Shown here piece after piece: positions 35,143 through 44,900 of a stretch of 64,000 nucleotides of DNA. The first letter of the stretch is position 1. Each line of letters starts with the position of its first letter. The notes beneath the pieces were generated by a model that worked only from the letters and a program-made list of their open reading frames with translations, had not been told where the DNA came from and searched no databases. The stretch is from Ketobacter sp964016105. GTDB lineage: Bacteria; Pseudomonadota; Gammaproteobacteria; Pseudomonadales; Ketobacteraceae. The stretch is taken from positions 248,001 through 312,000 of the forward strand of contig CAXHEX010000002.1 of NCBI GenBank assembly GCA_964016105.1, read 5' to 3'. Position numbers and translations under genes: made by a program.

Positions 35143-36800
35143 TGACGCGCTTCCTGCAGAGCCTCAGGCGCTTCCACAGTAGCAGTCACAAATTGTGAGC
35201 CCGCTTTAGACGCTTTGTTAGGGGTTGGGGATGGGGTTGGGGTTGGGGTTGGCGTTTGATTTGGTATTACCGGTGATTCTTCTTCTGCCTCCTGCTCTGC
35301 TATATCACGCTCCAATGCGGCAGCAAGGGGCGACATGGTAGCGCGGGCAGGCTGCGCAGTTTCTATCTCTGGCTCAACACTGGTTTTTTCTGCAGCCTTG
35401 CTGGGTTCCGTTGAGTTTAATGCCTGCCCCAGATCCCGGACTTGATTCACTAGCTTTTCGGACTTCTCTTTTAAGTTATTCTTCTGTTCCTGGCTTAGTT
35501 GCTCGAAGCGATCTTTTGCCTGTTTGGCTAAGGCGTTAACCTCTGATGGTTTCGAGTCAGGCAATTGAATAACGGGCTTTTCTTTCTGGGTGTTACTGTT
35601 GCCAAATAAATCATCTGGCTTTCGAGGAACTTCGGGTTGTAGGTCCTGCTGCAACTCCTGGGTTCTTACTTCCATGCCATCAACTGCAATATCCATTTGG
35701 CTGAGCACCACCTTATCGCCGTCTTCAAGGCCAGAGCTCACATAAATATGGTCTTTGGCTTTATAAATAATGGCCACATCTTTTTCCACCAACCTGCTAT
35801 TGTCATCTACAACCCAGAGCTGGGAGCCATTGCGTAGCGCTTTTCTGGGAACTTCAAACACATTCTCGAACTGGCGACCATCAATGGTGGCCTCCACAAA
35901 AGAACCCGCCACTAATTCTGGACGACCTGGCTGGTTGGGATCGGGAGAATAGGGATCGGTAACTTGAGCAACCACATACAACAGACGATTTCGCTCATCA
36001 ACGCCACCCTCGGCCCTCACAACTTTACCCTTCCAGCTGTAAGTCCGACCTGCATACTCATCGGTGAGAGTGACTTCCGGCAGGGTCTTTTCCGTGCCAT
36101 CCTGAAATCGCATGGGAACATCAACCAGCGCCAACTGCCGATCCGACAGAGGCAGCCGAATTTCCGCCACATCCACCGCATAGATTGAGCCCATCTGTTG
36201 ACCGGGGCGCACGAATTGCCCCACGTTGAGAGCGGCCAGGCGCACACGCCCATCAAATGGCGCACGCACGGTGGTTCTGGATTTCTGTAATTTAACAGCC
36301 TCAAGCTCCGCTACCGTGGCATCGTATTGGGCTTTGGCCTGACGATATTGGATATCGTAACTGGCTAATTGGTTTTTGCTGGCGTTCCTGATTCGGCTGC
36401 GGGCTTTCTTTTCTGCTTCCGCTTGTAACATGGCTTGCCTAGCCTGGGCTTTGCTGGCTTCTGCTCTTTTTAAGTTAACCTCATACTCTATGGGATCCAC
36501 TTTCACTAAAACTTCACCCTTGCGAAAAAAGCCGCCATTGGCAAAGTTGGGAGATAACTCCAACACTTGGCCACTCACCTCGGAAACCATTTGAATTTCC
36601 GTTCCGGGGGTCACTGTACCGCGGGTGAATACCGGTATGCCCATGGTTTCACTGCGAACAGGGGCGACGGTTACTAGAGGTGACTTAATATTCAGTTCGC
36701 GGTGCTCTACGGGAGGCCTGGAAATAAATAAGACGACAGATACGCCAACGGCCGCAATCAAAGCTAGAACAGGTAGGAGAAACTTCAGTGCTTTTTTCAT
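35139..36800 (-). CDS. RND periplasmic adaptor (membrane fusion protein) with long C-terminal extension
   Basis: The 553-residue protein has a signal anchor (residues 7-28), barrel-sandwich/lipoyl halves (VSEVSGQVLELSPNF near residue 75; TTVRAPFDGRVRLA near residue 178), a coiled-coil hairpin between them (about residues 105-165) and a beta-barrel domain up to about residue 385. The remaining 165 residues are not typical: they are charged, with coiled-coil character, and end in a Pro-Thr repeat (TPTPTPTPSPTP near residue 525). It pairs with the RND pump through a 4-bp overlap. No outer-membrane TolC-like gene is seen in the window. Confidence 0.9.
   Translation of the reverse strand: MKKALKFLLPVLALIAAVGVSVVLFISRPPVEHRELNIKSPLVTVAPVRSETMGIPVFTRGTVTPGTEIQMVSEVSGQVLELSPNFANGGFFRKGEVLVKVDPIEYEVNLKRAEASKAQARQAMLQAEAEKKARSRIRNASKNQLASYDIQYRQAKAQYDATVAELEAVKLQKSRTTVRAPFDGRVRLAALNVGQFVRPGQQMGSIYAVDVAEIRLPLSDRQLALVDVPMRFQDGTEKTLPEVTLTDEYAGRTYSWKGKVVRAEGGVDERNRLLYVVAQVTDPYSPDPNQPGRPELVAGSFVEATIDGRQFENVFEVPRKALRNGSQLWVVDDNSRLVEKDVAIIYKAKDHIYVSSGLEDGDKVVLSQMDIAVDGMEVRTQELQQDLQPEVPRKPDDLFGNSNTQKEKPVIQLPDSKPSEVNALAKQAKDRFEQLSQEQKNNLKEKSEKLVNQVRDLGQALNSTEPSKAAEKTSVEPEIETAQPARATMSPLAAALERDIAEQEAEEESPVIPNQTPTPTPTPSPTPNKASKAGSQFVTATVEAPEALQEARQ
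35221..35252 (+). repeat. GGGGTT-type G-rich repeat (possible G-quadruplex)
   Basis: Five GGGG runs separated by TT or AT lie on the plus strand inside the adaptor gene, encoding its Pro-Thr repeat on the other strand. The spacing fits an intramolecular G-quadruplex on the non-transcribed-looking plus strand. Confidence 0.8.
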
Positions 36801-37054
36801 TTTTTGTCTTCTTTATCCTCGCTCCAGTCTCCCCGATACAACGGGTTTATAACTCCAGAGCGGCAACCTCACCGTAAAATGGGAATCCGTAACTAAAATG
36901 GACCACCAAAGCAGCCATATTATCCGAAAAATATCGCAAATTTAATCACTTGCATTAACTATTTTCCTTTCTACTTCACTCTAGCAGCGAACCACAAAAT
37001 CGGCTACCGACCCTTGGTGGAAATTACAACAGGTAAGTTTGCCGATTACTGATG

Positions 37055-37870
37055 CTATTGTGTGCTGCTAGTGCGAGATAGGAGGCCTTCGGTGCGGCCA
37101 AGGACAGTGTCAATTGCCTGACGAACTGTTTTAAGGAGTGGATCTTTAACTTCATTGATAAAAAAATGGTCGCCTGAGAACAATTCAAGACAGAACGGCC
37201 CACAAGTAACCTGCTTCCATTGCTCTAAATCATCCATGCTCACCTGGGAATCCTTTATTCCCCCTAGGGCGAGCACCGGAACATCGATTGGGTCAGAAGG
37301 TTGATAATTCCAGGTTTCAATAAGCTGAAAGTCCGCACGCAGAATAGGGCTTACAATATCCATTAATTCTGGATTATTAAGCGCTTCGCTGGGTGTACCG
37401 TTGAGTCGGCGAATTTCTTCTCGGAACTCCGGTTCGGCTAGTTTGTAAATCGGCGTTTTATTCTTCTTTTTCTGCTGTGGAGCACTGCGCCCAGACACGA
37501 TTAAACAGCTGGGTTCAGGAAAGCCTAAGTCACGGAAGGTTCTGGCTAGCTCGAAAGCCACCTGAGCCCCCATACTATGGCCAAAAAGTACGTAAGGTTC
37601 TTCGGTGTAGGGTCTTATTTCATCCACCAGCGCAGTTAACAAGTTATCTAAACTGGTGAAAGCCTGCTCCTTGAAACGCGCCCCTCTACCGGGTAACTGG
37701 ATCGAGCATACTTCCACATCGGAGGGGAGCTGCTCGTGCCAATCGCGATAAGTAGAAGCGTTGCCACCAGCATAGGAAAAACAGAACAAGCGCAATTTCG
37801 GCTGTTTCACAGGCCTGGGAACACTGAACCAGCTGCTTTGCTGTGGAACACGAATTTGGGTTTCCCTCAT
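37055..37870 (-). CDS. Type II (external) thioesterase of the NRPS cluster
   Basis: The 271-residue alpha/beta hydrolase belongs to the GrsT-like external thioesterases, which remove stalled or wrong acyl groups from carrier domains. The N-terminal LFCFSYAGGNASTYRDW, the nucleophile motif LFGHSMGAQVAFELA (Ser near residue 95), the acid region LALGGIKDSQVS and the catalytic His in SGDHFFINE are all present. It lies near the exporter and NRPS genes, on the same strand but separate from the main operon. A perfect palindrome AATTGCGCAATT lies 35 bp upstream. Confidence 0.9.
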   Translation of the reverse strand: MRETQIRVPQQSSWFSVPRPVKQPKLRLFCFSYAGGNASTYRDWHEQLPSDVEVCSIQLPGRGARFKEQAFTSLDNLLTALVDEIRPYTEEPYVLFGHSMGAQVAFELARTFRDLGFPEPSCLIVSGRSAPQQKKKNKTPIYKLAEPEFREEIRRLNGTPSEALNNPELMDIVSPILRADFQLIETWNYQPSDPIDVPVLALGGIKDSQVSMDDLEQWKQVTCGPFCLELFSGDHFFINEVKDPLLKTVRQAIDTVLGRTEGLLSRTSSTQ

Positions 37871-37904
37871 AGAGAGCTCGCCTAATTTATTGTTGTTGTA
37901 CTTT

Positions 37905-37916
37905 AATTGCGCAATT
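37905..37916. promoter_or_regulatory. Palindrome upstream of the thioesterase gene
   Basis: A perfect 12-bp palindrome AATTGCGCAATT lies between the MFS and thioesterase genes, 35 bp before the thioesterase start. It could be an operator half-overlapping the promoter. No regulator gene is in the window. Confidence 0.3.
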
Positions 37917-38040
37917 TTAGAACGATTACCATTCTATTAAACGTAACCAGACCACTTCAGTCAAACTTCGGATACCATATTCGTGAACTATTAACACTTT
38001 GAAAACAGGTAGTTACATTATATACATTAATGAAAGTAGC

Positions 38041-39366
38041 TTAAGGCAGCTTTGAATCTGCTTCTAAGTCACTGCCATCATTGGGGTTTTCGTCTGGGAT
38101 TGAAGTATCCACAGTACGGATACTGGGAGTCAGCGCTGCAATGATCACCACCAGTAAGCTTAAGGCGCCAAACAGACTGATCATCACTGCCACTCCCCTG
38201 CCACTGCCAGTTCCCCAATACCCCCCCAACAACTCAGCAAGCCAAGCCCCCTCAACCATCAAAGGCTCAAACACATTATCGGCTAAAACCCCTGCGGATA
38301 AAAACGCTAAAGGTTGAGCCGCTTTCATTATGGTGTTTCGCAGGCTAAATGCCCGGCCATGGAACTGCGGCGGGACTTTATTTTGCCAAAGGGTTTGACT
38401 ACAAACCGTCGCAACCGGCGCTGCAAACATGATTAGGAACGAGAATGTGGCTACCCAGACAACGCTAGGTGGAATGGGTAGCAACACCAGGCAGATGGCA
38501 ATAAAAATGGAACCAGCCAAAATCCCGTACATTTTCTTTTCGGGACCTTTCCATGCAATCATTAAAATTCCCCCCATCAACATACCCAACCCGGCAATAC
38601 TCTGAATCAAACCCAGTTCAGTAGTGGACGCGAAAGACAGGATCAAAGGTAATATCAACACCTGCACTGCAGATACGTTAAACCAGATTAAGGTGAAGAG
38701 ATACAGGCCACCCAAAACACCGGATCTGGATCTCAGCAGCAAATACGCTTCCTTAATTTCAAACCAAAGGGAGGTATCGTCTTGATTTTCGTTTCTCTCT
38801 GGGTTGGGAATCGTAAAAATCACAATGGAGAGCAAACCCACCAGAAAGGTTGCAATATCGATAACAAAAATGCCTTCCACTCCGATATGGTCCATGGCAA
38901 TACCTGCCAACAGAGGCCCCACCAGCTGTACAACCCCGAAAGACAATCCCAGTGCGCCGTTGGCGCGGCTAAGAGAATCCTTTGGCACCATCATGGTAAC
39001 GGTGGAAGTAAAACCTACCTGCAATACGGTGGCGAAAACAGAAGCAAAAGGCACGACGGCAATAATGTGCCAAACTTTAAGAGCATCTAACCAATAAAGA
39101 CTGGCCAACAACAGCGTAACCAGCGCGCTACCCGCCTGGGCGCTAAACAACAACAACTTGCGATTAAGCCTATCCACATAGGAGCCAATCACTGGCCCCA
39201 GCACAATGCCAGGAACAGTGGACGCAACGGCAATCAGAGTAAAATTTGTGACGGAGTCGCCGGTTTGATAAGCCCAAACCCCCAAACCAAAATTCGTCAG
39301 CGTTGAACCTAGCAGAGAGAGGCTTTGCCCAATCAGGATAAAATAGAAGACGCGTAATCCCGACAT
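38041..39366 (-). CDS. MFS exporter (DHA3/MFS_3-like)
   Basis: The 441-residue protein has about twelve membrane helices. The loop 2-3 motif reads IGSYVDRLNRKLLL near residue 61, as in the drug/peptide/siderophore exporters of the MFS_3 (EntS-like) branch. The C-terminus is a hydrophilic acidic tail of about 25 residues. Placed between the thioesterase and NRPS genes, it probably exports the peptide product or an intermediate; this is inference from context. The start lies 97 bp from the divergent condensation-fold gene. Confidence 0.88.
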   Translation of the reverse strand: MSGLRVFYFILIGQSLSLLGSTLTNFGLGVWAYQTGDSVTNFTLIAVASTVPGIVLGPVIGSYVDRLNRKLLLFSAQAGSALVTLLLASLYWLDALKVWHIIAVVPFASVFATVLQVGFTSTVTMMVPKDSLSRANGALGLSFGVVQLVGPLLAGIAMDHIGVEGIFVIDIATFLVGLLSIVIFTIPNPERNENQDDTSLWFEIKEAYLLLRSRSGVLGGLYLFTLIWFNVSAVQVLILPLILSFASTTELGLIQSIAGLGMLMGGILMIAWKGPEKKMYGILAGSIFIAICLVLLPIPPSVVWVATFSFLIMFAAPVATVCSQTLWQNKVPPQFHGRAFSLRNTIMKAAQPLAFLSAGVLADNVFEPLMVEGAWLAELLGGYWGTGSGRGVAVMISLFGALSLLVVIIAALTPSIRTVDTSIPDENPNDGSDLEADSKLP

Positions 39367-39396
39367 CAGAAAAACAGGACCGGTATTTTTATTATG

Positions 39397-39438
39397 TTGA
39401 TCAAGTCATGTTACCCTATAATCAGTGCATGGTATAGT
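39397..39438 (+). promoter_or_regulatory. Possible promoter elements of the stand-alone condensation-fold gene
   Basis: The 97-bp divergent space to the MFS gene has an exact TATAAT (39417-39422) with a poorly spaced TTGATC (14 bp) and an extended -10-like TGGTATAGT (39430-39438). Either could serve the plus-strand gene. No strong ribosome-binding site precedes its ATG. Confidence 0.3.
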
Positions 39439-39463
39439 TTCCCACTATTTTTAGAATAATAGT

Positions 39464-40660
39464 ATGAGTTTTTATCGAACGCCCTCCCCACTTGAATTTA
39501 GTTACATCGCCACCGACACGCCGGAAAAGTCACCTTTGGTGAATCAGTTTTTCGTCACTGGAGAAGGCAGCATTGACCCACAAAAACTACAGGGGGCTTT
39601 AAATGAAGCAGCCCAAATCAACCCTGCTTTCCGTTTTAGGCTGAGAGGATTTTGGGGTTGGCGCTATTGGGATGACGAAGGCCCATCTCCCCTGGTGAAA
39701 GAAGTAAACGCGCCGGATTGGGATAGTTCCAGCTCTTACCAGGCTCCCTGTTTAGGCGATCCCATCAACCCTCGTAAGGACCCCGTATGCCAAGTTTGCA
39801 TCATTCATGCAAAAAACGGCTATCACGTTTTATTCCGCACCCATCATGCAGTAAGCGATGGTCGTGGCACGGTGCATTTTATCCAGGACGTATTTCGTAT
39901 CCTTAGGGGAGAACAGCCTATTGGGTCCCACTCTAAAATTACAGAATGGGATGTAGCCCAGTCCAACGAGCGCCCTGCTCGACCAATTACAGAAGGTGAT
40001 TGCATCCCTTTGGTCAAAGGCAGCTTGGACCCAGATAGATTAGGCTACCAGTGGATCCGCTTTAGTTGGCAGGGTAGCACCAATAAATTTGCCGCCAAGC
40101 TGTTAAGCGCCACCAGCAGCCTTGGCCGTGAGATGTATGGTGACGGTAAAGTCATTGTTCGAATTCCCGCGGACTTACGCAGATATATTGAGCCTGACGA
40201 AACCTTCACAACCGCCAATTGCAGCGGCGCAATTGATTTGGAAATTGAACCAGACTTACCCGTCAATAAACTTCAATCAAAAATTATTCGCGCCATGCGC
40301 AACAAAGAAGATTTGTCACCCTTTTTAGATAACCACAAATACGCACGATGGGTGCCCAGAGCAATGATGCTACAACACCCTAAGAACCTGCGCCAAAACC
40401 ATGTGGATCAACGCTATCGCATGAGTGGCATAATCAGTTATTTAGGTGAAGTGGATAACAGCTTGTTCCAGTGCGAGGGCTTTAAACCCACCTCACAATT
40501 TGGCATACCCATCCCTTTTGAAAACCGCTCACTTTTTGTAGGTGCTGCGGAAAACGATGGTAGCGTTGACATTATCGTGGGCTGCCCCAAAGCGTTACTC
40601 ACCGAAGCCGAAATAAAATCCTATAGTGAGAAGCTGGCAGAGCGTTTGAACTCGTTTTAA
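39464..40660 (+). CDS. Stand-alone condensation-fold acyltransferase
   Basis: The 398-residue protein is a single domain of the CoA-dependent acyltransferase / NRPS condensation superfamily. The catalytic motif reads THHAVSDGRGT near residue 127, a full HHxxxDG. The C-terminal half contains SGIISYLGEVD, similar to the floor-loop region of stand-alone acyltransferases (PapA5/WES-like), and it has no carrier or adenylation domain. It might acylate, esterify or release the peptide, or load a starter acyl group. It is transcribed opposite to the NRPS operon and converges on the aminotransferase gene across a hairpin. Exact reaction unknown. Confidence 0.8.
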   Translation: MSFYRTPSPLEFSYIATDTPEKSPLVNQFFVTGEGSIDPQKLQGALNEAAQINPAFRFRLRGFWGWRYWDDEGPSPLVKEVNAPDWDSSSSYQAPCLGDPINPRKDPVCQVCIIHAKNGYHVLFRTHHAVSDGRGTVHFIQDVFRILRGEQPIGSHSKITEWDVAQSNERPARPITEGDCIPLVKGSLDPDRLGYQWIRFSWQGSTNKFAAKLLSATSSLGREMYGDGKVIVRIPADLRRYIEPDETFTTANCSGAIDLEIEPDLPVNKLQSKIIRAMRNKEDLSPFLDNHKYARWVPRAMMLQHPKNLRQNHVDQRYRMSGIISYLGEVDNSLFQCEGFKPTSQFGIPIPFENRSLFVGAAENDGSVDIIVGCPKALLTEAEIKSYSEKLAERLNSF

Positions 40661-40690
40661 GGCGCTTCTGAATAATCATTCACAAGCGCC
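40661..40690. terminator. Hairpin between convergent genes
   Basis: A near-perfect hairpin starts directly at the stop of the condensation-fold gene: GGCGCTT/AAGCGCC outer stem, one mismatch, then TGAAT/ATTCA inner stem and a 4-base loop. U-tracts are weak on both strands (TTAAAA on minus). It probably separates the two convergent transcripts. Confidence 0.55.
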
Positions 40691-40732
40691 CCAAGCCCAC
40701 TATTGGGTCGCAGACTGGGTTCAAGCAGGCTG

Positions 40733-41986
40733 CTAGATCCCAGCGATAGCCGATTCAATTACTGCCAATCCCTGTTCCAGCTCTTCCCGGCTGGCGGTGA
40801 GGGGCGGCAACAGTTTAAGTACTTGGCCTTTGCGGCCGGCATTTTCGATAATTAGCTGTTTTTCAAAGCACGCGTCCGTCACTTTTCCTATGACGGCTTC
40901 GTCTCCCAGAGCGCTAAAGTCCACACCCCATATCATGCCTAACCCGCGCAGCTGTAATCGCTTGTCGGTTTTTTCTATGATGGCCTTAAGACCCGACTCC
41001 AGTAACTCCGCGTTCTGTTGTACCAGAGTTTCAACCTTCAAGCTGTCCCACAGCTCAATACCCGCTGCGCCACTGACGAATGCCAGTTGGTTGCCGCGAA
41101 AGGTGCCATTGTGCTCCCCTGGCAACCAAATATCATATTCTGGCTTCAATAGCACAATGGCTAAAGGCAATCCGCTACCGCTGATGGACTTGGACAAAGT
41201 GACAATATCCGGTTTGATTCCCGCCCGCTCAAAAGAGAAAAACTGACCGGCACGGCCACAGCCCACCTGAATGTCATCCACGATCATCAACATATCGTGC
41301 TTATCACACAATTCACGGGCTTGTTGAAGCCATTTATCCGGCGCCACCACAACACCGCCTTCCGCCTGAATAGTTTCCACAATCATGGCAGCGGGTTTGT
41401 CCACACCGGAACTGCTATCAGACAGAACTGCATCCATGTAGGCAATAGTGTCGATGTTTTCCATATAGCCATAGGGGTATGGCATGAAAGTAACGTCGGC
41501 AAGGGATGTGCCTGCCCCACCCCGGTTGTAGGAATTACCGGTACAGGCCAAAGCCCCCAGCGTCATACCATGGTAGCCACCCTGAAAGGCTATTACGTTA
41601 CTGCGGCCTTTCACTTTGCGAGCTATTTTTAAAGCCGCTTCCACCGCATTGGTGCCCGTGGGGCCACAAAACTGCACCCGGTAATCCAGCTGTCGGGGTA
41701 AAAGGATCTGCTCTTGCAACGCTTGCAGGAAATGGCCCTTGGCATCGGTGTACATATCCAGGCCATGTAAAATTCCGTTATTACTGATGTATTCGATTAA
41801 ACGCTGCTGAACTAAATCGGGATTGTGACCGTAATTAAGCGCACCGGCACCGGCAAAAAAGTCCAGATAGCGGGTGCCATCTTCTGCTTCTATGTATGAC
41901 CCTTTCGCTTTGGTAAACACCTTGGGAAAAGCTCGACAATAGGAACGCACTTCAGATTCATACTGCTGAAACACTTCTATCTGCAT
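40733..41986 (-). CDS. L-2,4-diaminobutyrate:2-oxoglutarate aminotransferase (EctB/PvdH-like)
   Basis: The class III PLP aminotransferase is about 417 residues from ATG 41986, which has TGAGG 6 bp upstream; an ATG at 41998 overlapping the NRPS stop is the alternative. The protein follows EctB closely: ESEVRSYCRAFPKVFTKAKG at the start, DFFAGAGALNYGHN near residue 43, GPTGTNAVEAALKIARK near residue 108 and the PLP-lysine motif TLSKSISGSG near residue 260. It makes 2,4-diaminobutyrate from aspartate semialdehyde with glutamate. No ectA or ectC is nearby, so ectoine synthesis is unlikely. Coupling to the NRPS gene and a Dab-like code in the last module indicate precursor supply. Confidence 0.92.
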   Translation of the reverse strand: MQIEVFQQYESEVRSYCRAFPKVFTKAKGSYIEAEDGTRYLDFFAGAGALNYGHNPDLVQQRLIEYISNNGILHGLDMYTDAKGHFLQALQEQILLPRQLDYRVQFCGPTGTNAVEAALKIARKVKGRSNVIAFQGGYHGMTLGALACTGNSYNRGGAGTSLADVTFMPYPYGYMENIDTIAYMDAVLSDSSSGVDKPAAMIVETIQAEGGVVVAPDKWLQQARELCDKHDMLMIVDDIQVGCGRAGQFFSFERAGIKPDIVTLSKSISGSGLPLAIVLLKPEYDIWLPGEHNGTFRGNQLAFVSGAAGIELWDSLKVETLVQQNAELLESGLKAIIEKTDKRLQLRGLGMIWGVDFSALGDEAVIGKVTDACFEKQLIIENAGRKGQVLKLLPPLTASREELEQGLAVIESAIAGI

Positions 41987-41994
41987 TCTTTGCC

Positions 41995-44900
41995 TCATTC
42001 GTTATTGTAGTTTTTATTGGCCAATAGTTTGGCTATCTGCTCAGCAAGAGGAATGGCATTCTCCCCTTGCATCAGGGTTTCGTGACCGCCGGGTACCCTG
42101 TGGCAGCTGCTAAACGCCAACTGGCCGCTGGTGTCTTGCTCATTTTTCCAGGACTCGCTGTTCCAGGACTCTAAGGAACTCACACCCGTCACATTGTCCT
42201 GAGCGGTAAAATGATGCACCTTTGTAGCCAGGTTTTCCACTTTATATTGTGTAGCGAAGCTCTGATTTTGTTGAGAGACTTTTACGATACCTGTGAACTG
42301 CTGCAACGAAACTTCTTGGGGTACAACCCGTAGCCGTTGCAACTGCTGGTATTGCTGTTGCAAATCTTGAACCTCAAGATCAGAGACCTGAAGGTCAGAC
42401 GCTTGCGCCCCTTGCCCAAACGCAGCGGACACAACCTTGGTTGGGTTGTCATAGTGCTGTATGAGATAGTCCGGACTGTAGGTATCCAACATCATTACTG
42501 CACTCACCTCATGCCCCAGCTGAACCAATCGCTCAGCCACCGCCAAAGCCAAAATACCACCCAGAGATTGCCCCAATAAACGGTAGGGTCCCTGGGATTG
42601 AGTATGAACAATATGTTGAGTATAGCACTCCACCATTTGTTCAAGGCTGTCAAACGGTGGCTGCTCCCCGTCCAGGCCCTGAGCCCGGAGCCCATAAACG
42701 CTGAAATCATTCTTCAGGGCGAGGGCCAACTCAGCGTAGCAAAGCACGTCTCCACCCACGGGGTGAATCATAAATAGTGGTGGGTGCTGATTTTGCTGCA
42801 GTGGCACCAACTCGGAATCGCTGCTGCCACCATCCTGGATTAACTGAGCCAAACCTTCAATGGTCTGGCTGCTGAGTAAGGCCGCCACCTGCAACTGAGT
42901 GCCCAACTGTTTGTTTATCTTGGCAATGATGCGAACACCGATCAGCGAATGGCCACCCAGCTCGAAGAAATTATCCTTCACACTGATCCGTTCCACCGGC
43001 ATATAGGCTTCCCAAATACTGGCAATCTGCTGCTCCAGCTCATTTCTAGGGGCCACGTAATCCACACCGGCCAACTGCAGTGACTCTGGTCGTGGTAACG
43101 CCTTACGGTCTATTTTACCCGCTGGCGTTAGGGGCAAAGCCGATAAGATGGTTATGGAAGCGGGGACCATAAAGTCAGGCACCTGCTCTCGCAATTGCGC
43201 TCGCAATGCGGACGCTTCCAATTCGAGCGCCGAATCAGCAGCAACCACATAAGCCGCCAATGCGGTTCCACCCGGTAGATCGTCGCGCACGATAACCACA
43301 TTTTCCCGAACACCAGTCAGAGACGACAACGCCGCTTCCACTTCACCCAGTTCGATGCGGAATCCCCGTACTTTCACCTGGTTATCAACCCGATCCAGAT
43401 ATTCCACCGTACCGTCCTGCAGCCATCGGCCCAAGTCGCCGGTGCGGTAAAGCACGTCGCCAGGGACAAAAGGGTTAGGCACAAAGGCTTGCGCAGTTTT
43501 TTCCGGGTTGCGCCAATAGCCTTCTCCCACACCAATACCGCCGATGCAGATCTCCCCCGCCACTCCAGCGGGAACCAGACGCATGGCATCATCCACCACA
43601 TACACCGTAAGGTTCGGTAGGGGCTTGCCGATGGGAACCGAGCGTTGATTGCTGGCCATGGGCTGGGGTATGGCACACTGAATCACATCGTCTGCCGCTT
43701 CCGTGGGGCCGTAGGCATTCACCACGGGAATATCCGGGTAAAGCTGCAACCATTGGTTAACCAAGTCCACTGAGACCGCTTCTCCCGTGGCCATCATCCA
43801 GCGCAGGCTGGCCATGGATCGCTGGGCGGCTGGCAATGTACGCACGTATTCCATCAGTAACTGCAACGCCACTGGCACCAGTTCCACCACATCCAGCTGA
43901 TATTGATTCACTAAATTAAACAACTTCTGGGAATGGGTGACGTCATCCAACACCACCACACTGCCCCCGCAGGTCACAGGCCCCAGGAATTGCCATACGG
44001 AAATATCTGAAGACGATGGCGCAGTTTGTAGAAAACTGAATGGCCCAGGAAACTCCAGTACTTCACGCTCCGCTTCGATATGATTGAGCGCGCCGTCATG
44101 GCGCACTATGGCGCCCTTGGGCAGACCGGTGGACCCGGAGGTATAGATCATATAGGCCCGGTCACGGTTGCTTACCGGAAGATTAAGGTTTTGGCTGGAC
44201 TCCTGATTCAAACAGGAAGAATCATCATCCAGACACAGGGTATTCACCCCAGCAAGATGGGGTTCTAACTTGCTAAGTTGAACCTGCTCTGTGATTAAGA
44301 CGCCACATTGGGAGTTCTCAATCATATAAAGAATACGATCTTCCGGGTATTTTGGATCCATGGGCACATAGGCGCCCCCGGCTTTCATAATACCCAGCAC
44401 CGCCACTAAAAATTCACAGGAACGTTGGGCACAAAGCCCTACTAAATCATTACTCTTGATTCCTTTCGCCACCAAATGGTGAGCCACTTGGTTGGCTTTT
44501 TGATTTAACTGCCCATAGGTTAAGCTGTTTTCATCATCCACTATGGCCAACTGGTCCGGCGTTTTGGCTGCCTGCAGTTCGAATTTCTGATGGATACAGA
44601 GGGAAAGATCGTAATCCCGTTGAGTATCGTTCCACAGCTCCAATAATTGCGTTCGTTCAGTGGGGTTCGTCACCCAACGCAGTTCCGACAAAGCATTCAC
44701 ACCGTCCTCAACGATTTGTTGGCTCAAGGATTGGATGCGCTGCAACAGGCCAAAGTCCGCGAACAAATGGCCATGATAGAACAGGTTCAATTTGAGTTTA
44801 CCGCCCACTTCCGTCACCACAAACTGCACATTGTGAGTGGGATCACTGGGTGTACCTTCCGGATCGAATTGCTGACCCAAAAATTCTGAGCTGGCCAGAA

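Noticed and set aside
40733..41986. Ectoine biosynthesis operon
   Set aside because: Only the EctB-like step is present; ectA and ectC are absent and the gene is coupled to an NRPS gene.
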